DNA of 64,000 nt from Welwitschia mirabilis (taxonomy: Eukaryota > Gnetophyta > Gnetopsida > Welwitschiales), in assembly GCA_051453625.1 (NCBI GenBank), contig JBOZIK010000001.1, positions 103,092,583-103,156,582 on the forward strand, given 5' to 3'. Position numbers and translations under genes: made by a program. The notes under the pieces were generated by a model. It was given only the letters and a program-made list of their open reading frames with translations, made no database searches and was not told the DNA's origin. Of this stretch, positions 35,901 to 48,000 are shown piece by piece (within the stretch, counting starts at the first letter, position 1; every line of letters starts with the position of its first letter).

Positions 35901-38319
35901 TGAAGATCAACCTAGCTTCTAATTTGGAACACATAGAGACAAAGAAAAACTAATATTTTCAAGAGGTGAAATGATTAAATGCACAGATAGTAAGGGGAGT
36001 CTATAGTAACAAAGAGGCAACCAAGGTAAATCCACAAAAGTGGCGATGGATTTCAATTCAATGCACACAAGGATAAATAAAAATGAAGGGGAAAAAATGG
36101 TTTTAAAAGGTAAAGTGATTAAACATAGAGGTAGCTAGGGAGATTAATATGTTTACAAAGTGAATAACCTTTATGATGGCTTTAAGCCATTAGTCTTTAA
36201 ATTTTTTATGATAATTTTAAGTCATCATCAATGTATGATGGATATAAACCATTACTACTTTAAAAGGATATCATTAGTTAATAAAGGTTACAAACAATCA
36301 TTATTATTATAGGTTCCTTTTATTATAGTGTAGAACTTTCAGAGAAGCTCTTATTAGAAAATTTAAGAAGCTAGTAACTTGTGTAAGATCTTGGCTCACT
36401 TGAATTTTTTCTTAAAGGCTACTTAGCATCAAAGTAGTAAAGCCTGAGGAAGGCTTTATAGGCCATTATTAAGGAAAACTTGTGGAAACTATGACAATTG
36501 TAATTCAAGTCTGTAAGAATATAATTTCTATTTTAGTAATATAAAATAACTCCTTCATTACATCCATTACTTTATTCTCTACATATTTCTCTTGTATTTT
36601 ATATTCCTTACTAGAAACACAATTTCAAAAGTATTCTTAGGTTTTTGTTGCATTAATTCTATATGAAGTACCCTCTTCATTTTTATTTTATTCTCTTTTA
36701 GATGCTTTATAAAGAACCTCAAAAATGATTTTTGTTGAGAGGTTCTTAGTTGTTGGAGCACGTTTTAATCAATTCATTTTCATAGTATTATTATCTATTT
36801 TTTATTACTAATTTTCATAGTGATGAAACATTTCTTATTATTAAAAACAAACTTCTAATGTATTTGTAAGCATTTGAAGAATGCCCTTTCAATACATAAT
36901 GAATCTAAGAAATAAAAATATTTTCAAACCCAAGACTAAAGATTTTAAATATTAATTCTTTCTATTTAGTACTTAAATGTAATATCTTGAACCAAAAATT
37001 TCTAGAGTTTATATGAACATACATGGAAATTATAATTATTTTGCTTTTAATTTCTATTAGTTTTTAATCTAATAAATCTACTTAATTTATGAGTAATTTA
37101 TTTGAACAAGATTGAGCTTTAAATATCAGAGTATAAATTTAAGATTTGAACCTAACAAGGCATTTCTTTAAATACATCAAATTAAGAATAAAAGGTTTTT
37201 AGTGTATACGATCTAAGCACCTTCTTCCAAAAAAAGACAAAAATGATTAGAAGCTACTACTATCATATCTTCAACATTTAAAAACATAAAATGTAAAAAT
37301 CCATTATGAAAGATAATTATTTTGAAATGCCGTTTTGCTAGAAATTTTTTTTTTATTATAACATCCTCAAATTTTATCTAGAAATGGTTTATCCAAATGA
37401 AAGAAACTTTATAAGAATGGTAAAGGAATAGAACTTCATCGTCTATTAGAAAATTTCTTTAAACATAATAGTAACTAAAGAGTGATGATTTTAAAATCCA
37501 AATCTCACCATCATATTTGATAGAAATTCATTTATTATTATTTTATTTGGATTTGATAGTGGCTCATTAATGCATACTAGTAACTTACCAACGAAGCATT
37601 TTTACAACTTGTCATTTAAGCATGATGACACTATACTCATATGAGTCAAAATCATTAGTCATTCTCCAGAAACTCTTAATCAAGAAACACTCATCTAATA
37701 TCTTAAAGATGTTATACTACTTTCAGAATCTTTAAAAAAGCATAATTTAAAACTACTAAAAGAAAAATAATTTCATATTTAATTTATTTTTAATTCGTTA
37801 TTAATGAATGGAAGAACAATTTAAAAAGGCAAAAATGAATTATGTATTAAAATACAACATGATTATTTGTATATTTTAATTTTATTTTCCTTCATTTTTA
37901 GTTAGTATTTATGGTGAAGGATTTGGATAGCTGAACCTTTATCATGCTAAGATTATATTACCTTTCTTTTCCCTCTAATATGTAGGTTATACATTTTTTT
38001 GAAAGATGAAACTCCTACCTTCGAAAAACCTTTAGATAAAAAGTAAAAATTAATTGCTTAAGATGCATGAAAATAAATTTACAGTAATATTTCTTTGCAT
38101 CTAATATAAATTACATTTTAGAAAGCTAACACTCTTATTACTAGTTGTGTGTTGGCCTCTTCAAAACTAGATTTTAATTCCTTTCAAAATTAACATTATT
38201 AGACTTCTATTAATAATTTTATGATTTTATTGACTATTGTTCTACATTAATAGTTTAATGAGATCCTAATGACTAATTTTTCTATAAAATAAAATCCATA
38301 TTATTAAAAATGTTTTAAA
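32961..38319. other. Unassigned AT-rich sequence, about 5.4 kb
   Basis: No gene is recognised. The gag and 5' LTR of Gypsy-2 would be expected somewhere here but are too decayed to delimit. A pair of similar lines about 95 bases apart (ACAAGTTCAGAGAATG near 34610 and ACAAGTTTAGAGAATT near 34692) is a weak local repeat. Confidence 0.5.
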
Positions 38320-38640
38320 AATTTTAAGCAAATAAGAAAGATCTAAAATTAAGAAAAAACCAAAATGTCTACATATAGGTAATGGATATGAATATTATTC
38401 TATAAATTTGATGTTTTTTAATAAAAATGTAGAATTTCTTAATCAAATGATCATTTTTTAAACTCTTAAATAAAATGAAGTTATTAAGAATCTAAATAGA
38501 ATATTTATGGATAAGACTAGATGTTTAATCAATGGATATTTTTTATTTAGTTAATCATTTTTCATCTTTTAATATTAATGGTATAATACCTAAAGAGATC
38601 TTGTATAGTCAACTCATTATATCAAATAAGTAGTGGAAAA
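38320..38640 (+). pseudogene. Copia-2 integrase fragment
   Basis: The plus frame reads KKPKCLHIGNGYEYYSI near 38352 and NEVIKNLNRIFMDKTRCLI near 38475-38530. These match Copia integrase signatures (family RTDNGGEY, then NG..ERMNRT...KARCL). The catalytic Asp of the first motif is Gly here. Surroundings are too decayed to extend the element. Confidence 0.65.
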
Positions 38641-39397
38641 AGAATTAATGCAACTATAAAGAAGTTTTATCAAGAAAATCTTTTCAACATATTTGTAAAC
38701 TCCTAAAATCTTAATAGGTGTAAATCTAGTATTGAACTATTAAATCTCTAAAGTAAAGTAGTGTATTTAAATAATTTAAAGAACCCTAGAAGTATATAAT
38801 AAAGGAGCATGAATAGATGTTGAATATTATATACACTTTATTATACTATAATATTTGATAACATTCTACGCAAATAGGAACTAATCCTAGAATAATGTTT
38901 AATTGGATATCCATTTTAAAATTATTTCTTATGGTTAATCTTACAAAATAAATAAAAATCTCATCAATAATAAATAACATAGATTTATTGAATACAAGTG
39001 TTAGTATTTTAAGCTTCTTGGAAGCTATAAAAGAAAAAAACATGTTTTTAAGAAAATAATAAATGAGTTAATTGGCTTTGATTATTAAAGGATGACTTGT
39101 CTTTAGCATTCTTAATAACAAAGATATTTTCACAATTCTATAAATATAGAATTGAAAGAACCTAAACCATGTAGATTTTGTTAATTTAATAATTTTTTTC
39201 TTATTTTCATTGTTGTTCACATTTTTCATTTGCTCTTTATGTATCATTTATTGTTTGATTTTCTTCTAATTATTCAATAGTATTTCTATAATAGAAAGCA
39301 TGTAAATGTTAATAATCATGAAACTGAGATTTAGTTTATTTAATAATATCTCTCACATATAATTGTTTTCCACAATAATAGAGGTATCAGATCTGAA
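38641..39397. other. Unassigned AT-rich sequence
   Basis: Probable continuation of Copia-2, but no domain can be read. The short minus frame at 38846-39043 has no recognisable content. Confidence 0.4.
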
Positions 39398-40165
39398 ATG
39401 AAAATATTTTTATTAAAAATCATTAAAATTACAACTTAAGAAATGGTAATTAACTATAGAATAAGGCAAAAGAATGAGAGATGAAATTTTAAAAATTCTC
39501 ATAGCTTAAAAGGAAAGATAACAAATGATATAAAACTAAATGATCAATTGCTAAAGGTTAGAAATATTAGAATATAGCTAGAGAAATAAACATCTATAGG
39601 ACAAAGAAGGATTTTTCCAAATGCACTAAAAATTGAAATAAGTAATTAACTATTACATGAGTTTCCTTAGCCTATACTCTAATTTAAAAGAGGACTTGAT
39701 GACGAATAAAAGCCTTTTCAATATAAGAAAAGTCATAGTGATCATCTTCTTTATAAAAATTGATTTCATAATGATGTTTTCCTATTTGATATAATATAAT
39801 ATAATGAATGCACATTAAATTAGTTGAGAAGGATGTAAATGAGGTTTAGTACTAGAGAGAGAGTACAAAAACATATCTTTCCAATCTAGCTAAAGATCTT
39901 ATACAATACAAGACAACCATAACCAAATAGAAGTTACATAATTACATTCATAAAAATTATAATGAAAACTCTCATTTAAACCACAAGAAGGGTAGACTAC
40001 TAAGGAAAGACCAGCTCAGGCAAATGAGATCCTAACAAAAGTCCATAAGGTAAGAAATATCAAAGAAAATGTTTATTTTGAGAAGAGCAAGAAATTTTTA
40101 GATTAAATTAATGTAGAATCATCAATCGTACTCTAAATCACTTACATTCCATTAAAAATTACGTT
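39398..40165 (-). mobile_element. LINE-3a: 3' fragment of a LINE, cut by gap
   Basis: Homologous along its length to 42028-42692. Shared landmarks are ATCATTAAAATTACAACT, TAGCTTAAAAGGA, ATAATGATGTTTTCCTATTTG and AGATCCTAACAAAAG. The orientation is minus, judged from the zf-RVT region of the better copy. It stops at the 100 N gap next to the NLR-like gene fragment. Confidence 0.8.
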
Positions 40166-40265
40166 NNNNNNNNNNNNNNNNNNNNNNNNNNNNNNNNNNN
40201 NNNNNNNNNNNNNNNNNNNNNNNNNNNNNNNNNNNNNNNNNNNNNNNNNNNNNNNNNNNNNNNNN
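40166..40265. other. Assembly gap, 100 N (placeholder size)
   Basis: It separates LINE-3a from the last visible exon of the NLR-like gene. The rest of that gene, including any NB-ARC domain, would have to lie in this gap if it exists at this locus. Confidence 1.
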
Positions 40266-41554
40266 ACAACCCTGCGCGATTCATCCCCCATTTTCAGCTT
40301 AGCTTTTACTTCTTCAATGGCATCTTCGATCCCAACTGTTTTTGCAGAAATACCAGAAATGATGAGCAATAATAATCGACTGAAACCCACAACATGGGTT
40401 GTGAAGTGCAAGATGTACCTGCAGTGGGGGAATATGACTCTATCGAAGGAGTGGCAACATGAGGAACATTCTGCAGAATTGAAAGCAGTATGTGAAATTG
40501 TAGTTCGTTGTATCTATTGTTGAACTCCCTTTCCATTTCCTGGAGATCTGCAGCATCCGGATAGGCGAAGGCCAGCCTGCACAACCATTAAAAGAAGGAG
40601 AATATTCAATGATGACTTGATAAGCACTAAGGCATGCGGACGAATTGAATAGGAGAAATAACTAATGTGACCTTGATACGGAAGGGGACTGAACTTGATT
40701 AACGATTGAAATGGTGATTTTGAGAATGAAGAGAAGGATGTCGTGGAACTTCTCTCTGTGGTGTGGGTCACGCACAGAGTTCATGTGTTTGACTAACGCA
40801 GACATGTGTCGCACAAGACGCAAACGGAGCTCATCGTTGGCTGAAGCCTGATGGACGTGTTCAAGAGCGAAAACCACCAACGAGGCAGCCATCCCAGCGT
40901 AGGGAACGTTTTCGATCTTGCCCAGTACTTCTGAGACAAACTTCGTGGTGTGATTGTCCAAAGCGGCCCTCCCACATCTTTTGAGAGTTGCTCTATCCGT
41001 TTTGCCACAACGCTTCCTCTGCATAATTTACGAGCTTCAGTTTTTATTCACTTTGAATTCTTGAATATGAAAACTATGAAGAGAAAAGTAATGGATCTCA
41101 AAGTCGTTCATATTGGAAGATAAGACAATCAAACTAAACGAATAGCAGTTACTTGAGCGATTTGACGTTCAAGACAATTGCATAGTTTGTGAACGATCTC
41201 CCTTGCAGGCTGTGTAGCAGCAGAGACGGCCGAAGAAGGAGGAGCAGAAGATTGTTGGCTCGATGCGTGGGTTTGGGTTTGAGCTCCCTGCAATTACAAG
41301 AATTCAAAGCATTCAATCAAATTTGAAACTGAAAAAACTCCGGAAAAGATCCAAGAAGGGGCTTATTAATGAACGTATCACGAACATACCGCGTTCAGAT
41401 TGTCAATAAGTTGATCCATGCGAGAGATTAGTTGGTCGACAGATTCCTTTGTGAAATCATTGCAGAGCCGGTTCGTAAACTCTGCAGAAAGCTCGACATC
41501 TTGCGGTAATGAAGAGGAAGAGCAGAAGCGCATGCATGAACAAGCGTTGCCCAT
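40266..41554 (-). CDS. 5' part of a probable NLR-type immune receptor, five exons visible
   Basis: Exons: 41390-41554, 41153-41287, 40672-41018, 40419-40576, 40266-40335 (open at gap). All introns are GT-AG (102, 134, 95, 83 bases; phases 0, 0, 2, 1) and the joined frame has no stop over about 291 codons. It starts MGNACSCMRFCSSSS, where Gly2 and nearby cysteines suggest myristoylation and palmitoylation at a membrane. A Ser/Gln/Ala-rich linker follows. Next is a helical region: KFVSEVLGKIENVPYAGMAA, ASLVVFALEHVHQASAND, EKFHDILLFILKITISIVNQ. The last visible part, VGIEDAIEEVKAKLKMGDES, looks like the linker just before the P-loop of plant NB-ARC proteins. The helical domain may be of the HeLo/RPW8/MLKL type, which is inference. 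No P-loop is visible. A gene fragment or a non-NLR protein is possible. Confidence 0.6.
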
Positions 41555-42027
41555 CGTCTAATTCTGTTGGCGTCTGAGATTTTTTGAAAAGAAAGCAAGA
41601 GCGGAGTCAAGCAAGAGGGCAGCAGAATGTGCAGCGAAGTGAAGCAGTAAGTACTGGCATTACAGTCTTGAAATGTATTTGGCGTGAGATTTACGAGTGT
41701 TTGAAATGGAATCCAAAGCTTGGAAAGTGAGACACGCAATGCAATGAGAGCTGAAGCGAACAGGAATGATTGCATACCACGTGACTGTTGTCCCTCTTTC
41801 CAAAAGCACCGTCATCACATCACCATTAACATTGGCTAATGGTTGCTAATTGAAGCATACTCCAACCTGTCCAAGCATGTTCTTTATTACTTTAATAAAG
41901 TATCAAACGCTTTTTAATTATATTAGAGATGACAGCTCACGCCATACTTTTATAGCAATTCTTTTACACAAAGCAAAGTATTTTATTCAAGGGGTTGTTA
42001 GACCCCAAATAAAAAAAAAAAAAAAAT
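41555..42027 (-). promoter_or_regulatory. 5' flank of the NLR-like gene
   Basis: A less AT-rich stretch lies upstream of the start codon. It contains a G-box CACGTG at 41778-41783 and, on the minus strand, TTGACT (a W-box core) at 41605-41610. Both are common in stress and defence promoters, but single short motifs are weak evidence. I see no clear TATA box. A 17-base A run at 42011-42027 marks the edge of LINE-3b. The open minus frame at 41428-41775 is a shadow of exon 1. Confidence 0.35.
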
Positions 42028-42418
42028 ATTAAGAATCATTAAAATTACAACTCAACAAATAAGAAAAGAATAAGAAGTGAAAACCTAAAAAGACTTATAG
42101 CTTAAAAGGAGAGATAACACAGCGATAAACACCTATAAGAGAGTGAAGGATCATGTGCCTAATACCCTAAAAATTGGAGTAAGTAATTAACTTTTAGACA
42201 AGCTTGCTTAGCCTACACGTTAATTCAAAAGATGACTTGATGAAGAATATAAACCTTTTCAACATAACAAAAATCATAGAGAGCATCTTCTTTATCCAAA
42301 GTGATTGCACAATGATGTTTTCATATTTGAGGTAGTACAAAAGGATGAATGCACCTTCATAGAAAGAGACGAGGAGGATGCAAGGCTTGTTACAAAAGAG
42401 GAAAAAAATCTTTTAAAT

Positions 42419-42625
42419 CTATCTTAAAACCTTGTAGAGATTAGGACACAGATGATCAAACATACATTGCATACTTGCATTTATAAAAAGCATGAGAAAA
42501 ATTCTCATCCAAACCACAAGAATGACAAGTTGATAAAAGCACAAATAAAATAAGCAAGATCCTAACAAAAGCCTTTGATGTAAGAAATACCATAGAAAAT
42601 ATTTGATTCTAGGAAGAGCAAGCAA
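42419..42625 (-). pseudogene. LINE-3b ORF2 C-terminal (zf-RVT) segment
   Basis: The 68-codon open frame begins MLALPRIKYFLWYFLHQRLL, the usual start of the zf-RVT region of plant LINE ORF2. The following frame in another phase carries CHSCGLDENFSHAFYKCKYA, with the paired cysteine pattern. One frameshift separates the two. Confidence 0.7.
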
Positions 42626-43989
42626 TTTCTAAATTAAATTAAAGTAAAATTTTCAATCTTACTCTTAATCATTCATATTTCATCAATGATTACATCTAGA
42701 AGCAAAATGAGGAGCAAAATTAAGGGAGTTAAAAACCTTATTAACTTTGAAAGAAAATAAAAAGGATTCATTTCACCATGTAAGAGAATCCCATGAACAT
42801 GTTTCATTATCAATTATCTGAAAATTATGCTTAAGGAAATCCTTTAACTTCAAAAAAGTAAAATTCATTACCATAGATGATCTATATAAAAGTGGAAAAT
42901 ATGTCCACTTAAGCCATTACCCTTGAAAATAGATATAACTAATTGAAATAATGCCTTTATAAAACCACCAAGCTGCTAACCTAGAATATTGACATGCCAA
43001 ACTATTAACAGGCTGAGGAAGCCATCATGAATTAATTTTTTAAATAATTGATAAAGGAATGATAATTCTATGATAATCAATATATTTATGGGTGGATTCC
43101 AATGTTTTTCAAATGCCTTTAAAAGCCTGAATACCTCTGATTTTCATTTTTTATGGGTATATTATTTAATTCATAAAATGAATATGTTTTATGTAGACTA
43201 ATTTTTGCAAAAAGGTTTAGCTAGTATATTCAAAAGTCATAAAGTAACAAGATTAGATTCATTAACAACATGTAAAATACATTTTGTGTATAGCACTTGA
43301 ACATAGTTAAAAAATCTATAAATTCAAGCCACCAATTTTGTTTCTGAAGATAATAAATATTCTAGGTTACTATAGGAAATCCTCTTTTAATATTAGAAGT
43401 CAACCACATATAACTTGTTAGAATTTTCTCTAGTTTGTTACAAGGTTATTTAGAAGGACCCCATAAGAACAATAATAAGTATGAGTAGAGGAAAGAGTGG
43501 ATTTATTCATCATAAGTTTACTAGTAATTAAAAGGCATTTAGATTTTCATTTGTCTATATTTTTTAGAATATTCTTTAAAATCCACTTCCAAAGTTTACA
43601 TAAGATCTAGAAAATGAAAAAGAAATCATGAATAATTTAAAGATTTATATTGGTTAAATTATAAACTAGGGTTAAATAGTAAGCCAATTATAATGTTCAT
43701 CCCCTAACTCATAATAAAACTAGGTAAGGACATAATTTTATTCTTCCATAAGGACAATGGAGGGAGCTAAAATAGTAAAACTCATACATATAAACTAGTA
43801 AAAAGATTTAATTAAAAACTTCAAATCAAGAATGAGAGTGAAGTAGAAGATATTCAACAAACAAGATCTTGGAAATGGACATAGCACTAAAAAACTAATA
43901 TGAATGTTTCACAAAATAAGATATTTCCATTAAAAGATATATTACAAATCAAACTTTACATCATAAATCTACCAAGTTGAATAAGGCTT

Positions 43990-44990
43990 GAATCATGTTG
44001 ATATTATTTCATTCATCACATGAGTGTTGGTGAGTTCTTTTATCACACTAATTCATCATAGCCTATTCATAATCATAAAAAGTATAGGATAAATACCAAG
44101 GTTCATCAAACGAAATCAAACAATGTAACTAAGAGATGAACCAAAAGATTCACTCAAAAATATTAATAACTTGGTAATGATTAGATCCTAATCAAGTGTT
44201 AAAAGTATGAAGTGATTCACAACTAGAAATCAAGAGGTGATACACCTATCTTTATCATGTAAAACTAAAATAATACATTACATCAAAGAAGGAAACTCAA
44301 ACTTATCAATAAAACATCATGTTAACCTCAAGGCTAGCGCATTCCTGAAAGAGGGAGACTAGAAATACATAATAGAGGAGTTATTCCTCTATGAATTATT
44401 TCTCTCATCACCAAAGGATGATAAAAAATGAGGATTTTGGTCCTTTTTATAGTGAAGGCTGGGGTCAAAGTAGTTGAGTTTCTTTAGCTCATAGTGGTAA
44501 GTGAGCTGGATAAGATTCTATCTTATTGTGCTAGTTAAAATCTTTGTCATGTAGTATTAGGTGGACTAATTAAGATTTCTTGTCCTACAGAATTAGATAC
44601 AATCTTCATCATGTATCATTAGATGGAATCCTTATCATGTAGCATTAAGTAGAATGCTTAATTTTGCTCATCCTATAGCATTAGGTGAAATCTTGCTCAT
44701 GTCGTGTTAGGTGAAAAATAATCATAATAGTTTCAACATGTGGTATTAGGTCTAGATGCTTTCAACTAACACTATTTCCATGTATGATGATGTCATTTCC
44801 ACATGTCACTGTCACATGTCATTGCCACTTCAATGCCATGTCTTACCATGTTACTACCACATGTCACTACCACATATTTCTAGTTCAATTATTGTTTTAT
44901 ACCCAGTTGAATTCATCTTTGGACATGTGTTTCAAAATGTGGCTAAAAACATAAATCATTTACAGATAAAAATGTAAATCTACATATGGC
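43990..44990. other. Probable insertion in LINE-3b, with tandem repeats
   Basis: LINE homology is lost here. The segment contains CCTTTTTATAGTGAAGG near 44440, which resembles an LTR promoter. About seven degenerate units of 25-35 bases follow (pattern CATGTAGCATTAGGTGGAATC) at 44530-44760. A run of CACATGTCA units lies at 44795-44880. A solo LTR is one explanation. Its ends and target duplication are not clear. Confidence 0.45.
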
Positions 44991-47900
44991 ATGAAAAATG
45001 ATGGAAGACATTATTTTATTATAAGAGAATTAATTTAACATCTTCACTTATGCTAAATTAGCCTAATATATTTGGTTTAAATGTTAATTTCTACATGTTC
45101 TTAGATAACTTCTAGATAAAGAAAAAATAGAAGATTTTTACCATTTGATTTTAAATCTAAATAAGACATAATAATAATCTATTGAATAAATGAAGTGACA
45201 AAGAACTACTCTATTATTCTCAACTATTAAAAATGAGTTATTTGCAAAATGAATATTAAAACTTCATTTGTAATCACCTTGAATTTAAACATCCTAAATG
45301 AATCATAAGTGCTCATTAGAATGAATAGCTTAACATAAAAAATACATAGCCAAAATAAATAAATAAGAAGCTAAGTGATAACCTCATCAAATGTATCACT
45401 TTAGTGTAAAGATCCTTGAAATACCATGCTAATTAATTACATATGCATTAGCATTATTAAAGAATAAGATAATTAGATGAAGAAAATTTTCACCAAAACA
45501 TATCTTTTTAATGCATTTCAAAATAAGGCCCCACTAAATTCTATTATATTCTCCTATATAATATAGTTTAATAAAGACAATGTTTTGATAAAAATCTTAG
45601 CTATTGAATTTATTCTCATGTAGCAATCACATTATTTAGAAGATATCTGCCTTTAATAAAACAAAATTTATCTTGATAGGTAATATTTAAAAGAATATAT
45701 TTCAATTAATTAGCTAAATATTTAGTCTAAATTTTATAAGAAATATTAAAAATTATAGTAGAACATTAGTTAGTAATAAAACAAGGATCTCAAAATTTGG
45801 AAAGAAGCCAAATAACTTGTTTATTGATGTGAAAGTTGAAAGAACCTTTGTGGATGGACTTTTAAATCATATTCTAATACTTTATCCTATGATGTCCTAA
45901 TGATTTTTCTAAAATTTAGCTAGAAAAATATTAAATCTTTGGGATTTTTTATTGGTAAAACTAAACCATACATCTTTTTTACTCCTCAAAACTGATTTAT
46001 TTCCAAAATAGAGTTGTAAGCTGAAGTTCATTTCTAGAAATGAAAGTGGTATTTTGATAAAAGAGAATAGGATCAAAAACCTTTGGCTTAGAAGTAGATT
46101 AAAATAATCTATTACATAATTTAAAATATACTCTATCTTACAATTAAGGTACTATTAATAAGAAAGTGAGAAAGGAATTGATTTTTACCACTTTTAGATT
46201 TTAAGAATTTGAAAATCTCTTTATAAGTATCATCTTAAATGCATAGTTAATTAATTTACTTTTAATTAAAGCAATAGAAGCATTGTAAACATCCCATCTT
46301 ATAAGTATCTCTTTGCATTAGATAATAAAGTTTGAATTTGAATATTCATAGGATTCTACTGAATTTGATGAGATAAATAATTAATCAAAAAATTATGTTG
46401 ATATTTATAATTGTTAGAATAAGCTAATTGTTTTTGAAAATGATAAGCAATATTCCTAATTCAATTTCTAGTGTAATTCCATTAAGAAATCCAACCAAAA
46501 ATGTAAGCAAAACAAAGTTCTACATTTCATAAAATCTTAAGCCACTATTTTTCTTTTTTTCGAGTAAACGTTTGATAATGCAATTAAAAGAGGAATTGTT
46601 TTTTTAAATGAATTTTACTGTGAAAGTTAATATTTATAAATATTGAAAAGTGATTTAATAGAATTCCTTTCATTAAAACTTTGAAAGTAGAATGAGTAGA
46701 TTAAAAAGAAATAGTCAAAATATAAACCTAATCTAGTCCATTTAGGATGCAAGTAGAACTAGATATATAATAAGTTCAAGTAAATATTAATTTAGGAGAT
46801 TTTAAATTAGATTAGATTGCTTTATTAATTAAACAAAATATCTTCTTAATATTCATTCAAGCTAGAAGTTCTAAAGCCTTCATGCATTGAAAAATACCTT
46901 TTATTTTATCATTTGGAAACTCTAACATACTAATATCTCCTCTTAAAATCCAAGGAATATTAGAAATACTAAAAGCTAATTCACATCATAAAATGTAATG
47001 ACTCCAAGAATCGTTAGAGCCATAAATATAAGAAATAACAAAACTCTCAAAATTAGAAGTAAAGGTATCCCCAAAACCCCTTTTATTATTTTCTTTACTA
47101 AAAGAGTGTAAGAATGGATTTCACCTGGAATGTATTATAATAGAAGCACCCCCTCTGCCTTTAAAATGAATAGTAGAAATATGAAATACATTATGTACAA
47201 ATGCTAGCAAGTAAAATCGATATTAAAAGATGAAATCTTAATTTCTTTAAGAAGAATAAAAATAGCAAATGCAATAGAATGAAGATAATAACTGACACAT
47301 ATTTTTTTATAAAGCTTATTTTTAAGGCCTCTACCTTTATTAGTTGATAAGTTAGTATTTAATTATAAATCAACATCCATACCTAATTGAAAGTAGAAAT
47401 ACCATTTGAAGATAAATTTTCCAAAATAGGTGAAACTTATTTTGTCTTGTTATTTTTTTACTTTTTTAGGATAACTATCAGTAACTTATCATTTTTCTAA
47501 ATTCCATTAAAGTAGAATTATCTTCATTTATAATAACAGTTTTAGATGAATGTAAAATATTCTTGTGAAGTATATTTAAAATATAATGTTTCTATCCCAA
47601 AGAAATTTATTAAATAAAAGCTACAAGTTGTTTACTAGAATCATTAAGCCAACATAAAATCTTGAGTTAGATACTATAAAAAAAGGTATTTTATTTCTAA
47701 TTTTTCATTTATTATTTCTTATTCTAAAAGTAAAAGTCTCAAAAGTATGCACTTCATGATGAAAACAATTATAGGAATATCATGGGTTAATGAATACTTT
47801 TAATTAAGTAGTTTTAATATTAGGATTTTATTTCTCATAGTAAGATCTACTTCAATAAAGTATCATTGAGAAACGCGTCTAATAAAAAATCTCTATTTAG

Positions 47901-48000
47901 AATAAAGAATAGTAATATGAAGGCCAACAATCTCTAACTCTTATGATCATAGGTAGATTTGAAAGTTTAATCATGTGATAAACTATCAAATGCTTAGGAG

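Larger units (their letters stand above)
42028..48000 (-). mobile_element. LINE-3b: near full-length decayed LINE
   Basis: Minus-strand order: an ORF1 knuckle remnant (CFHHEVHTFETFTF near 47740), ORF2 endonuclease start (LKILCWLNDSSKQL near 47670), endonuclease body (FVISYIYGSNDSWSHYIL near 47020 and ISNIPWILRGDISMLEF near 46950), RT (NISYKI, a stop, TKYLAN, a stop, LKYILL and FIKGRYLLNNVIAT at about 45600-45760), and C-terminal domain (PRIKYFLWYFLHQRLLLGS at 42560-42615). The endonuclease catalytic GDFN reads GDIS. A 1 kb repeat-bearing stretch (about 43990-44990) replaces the part where the RT catalytic box should be. The 5' limit is uncertain. Confidence 0.8.
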
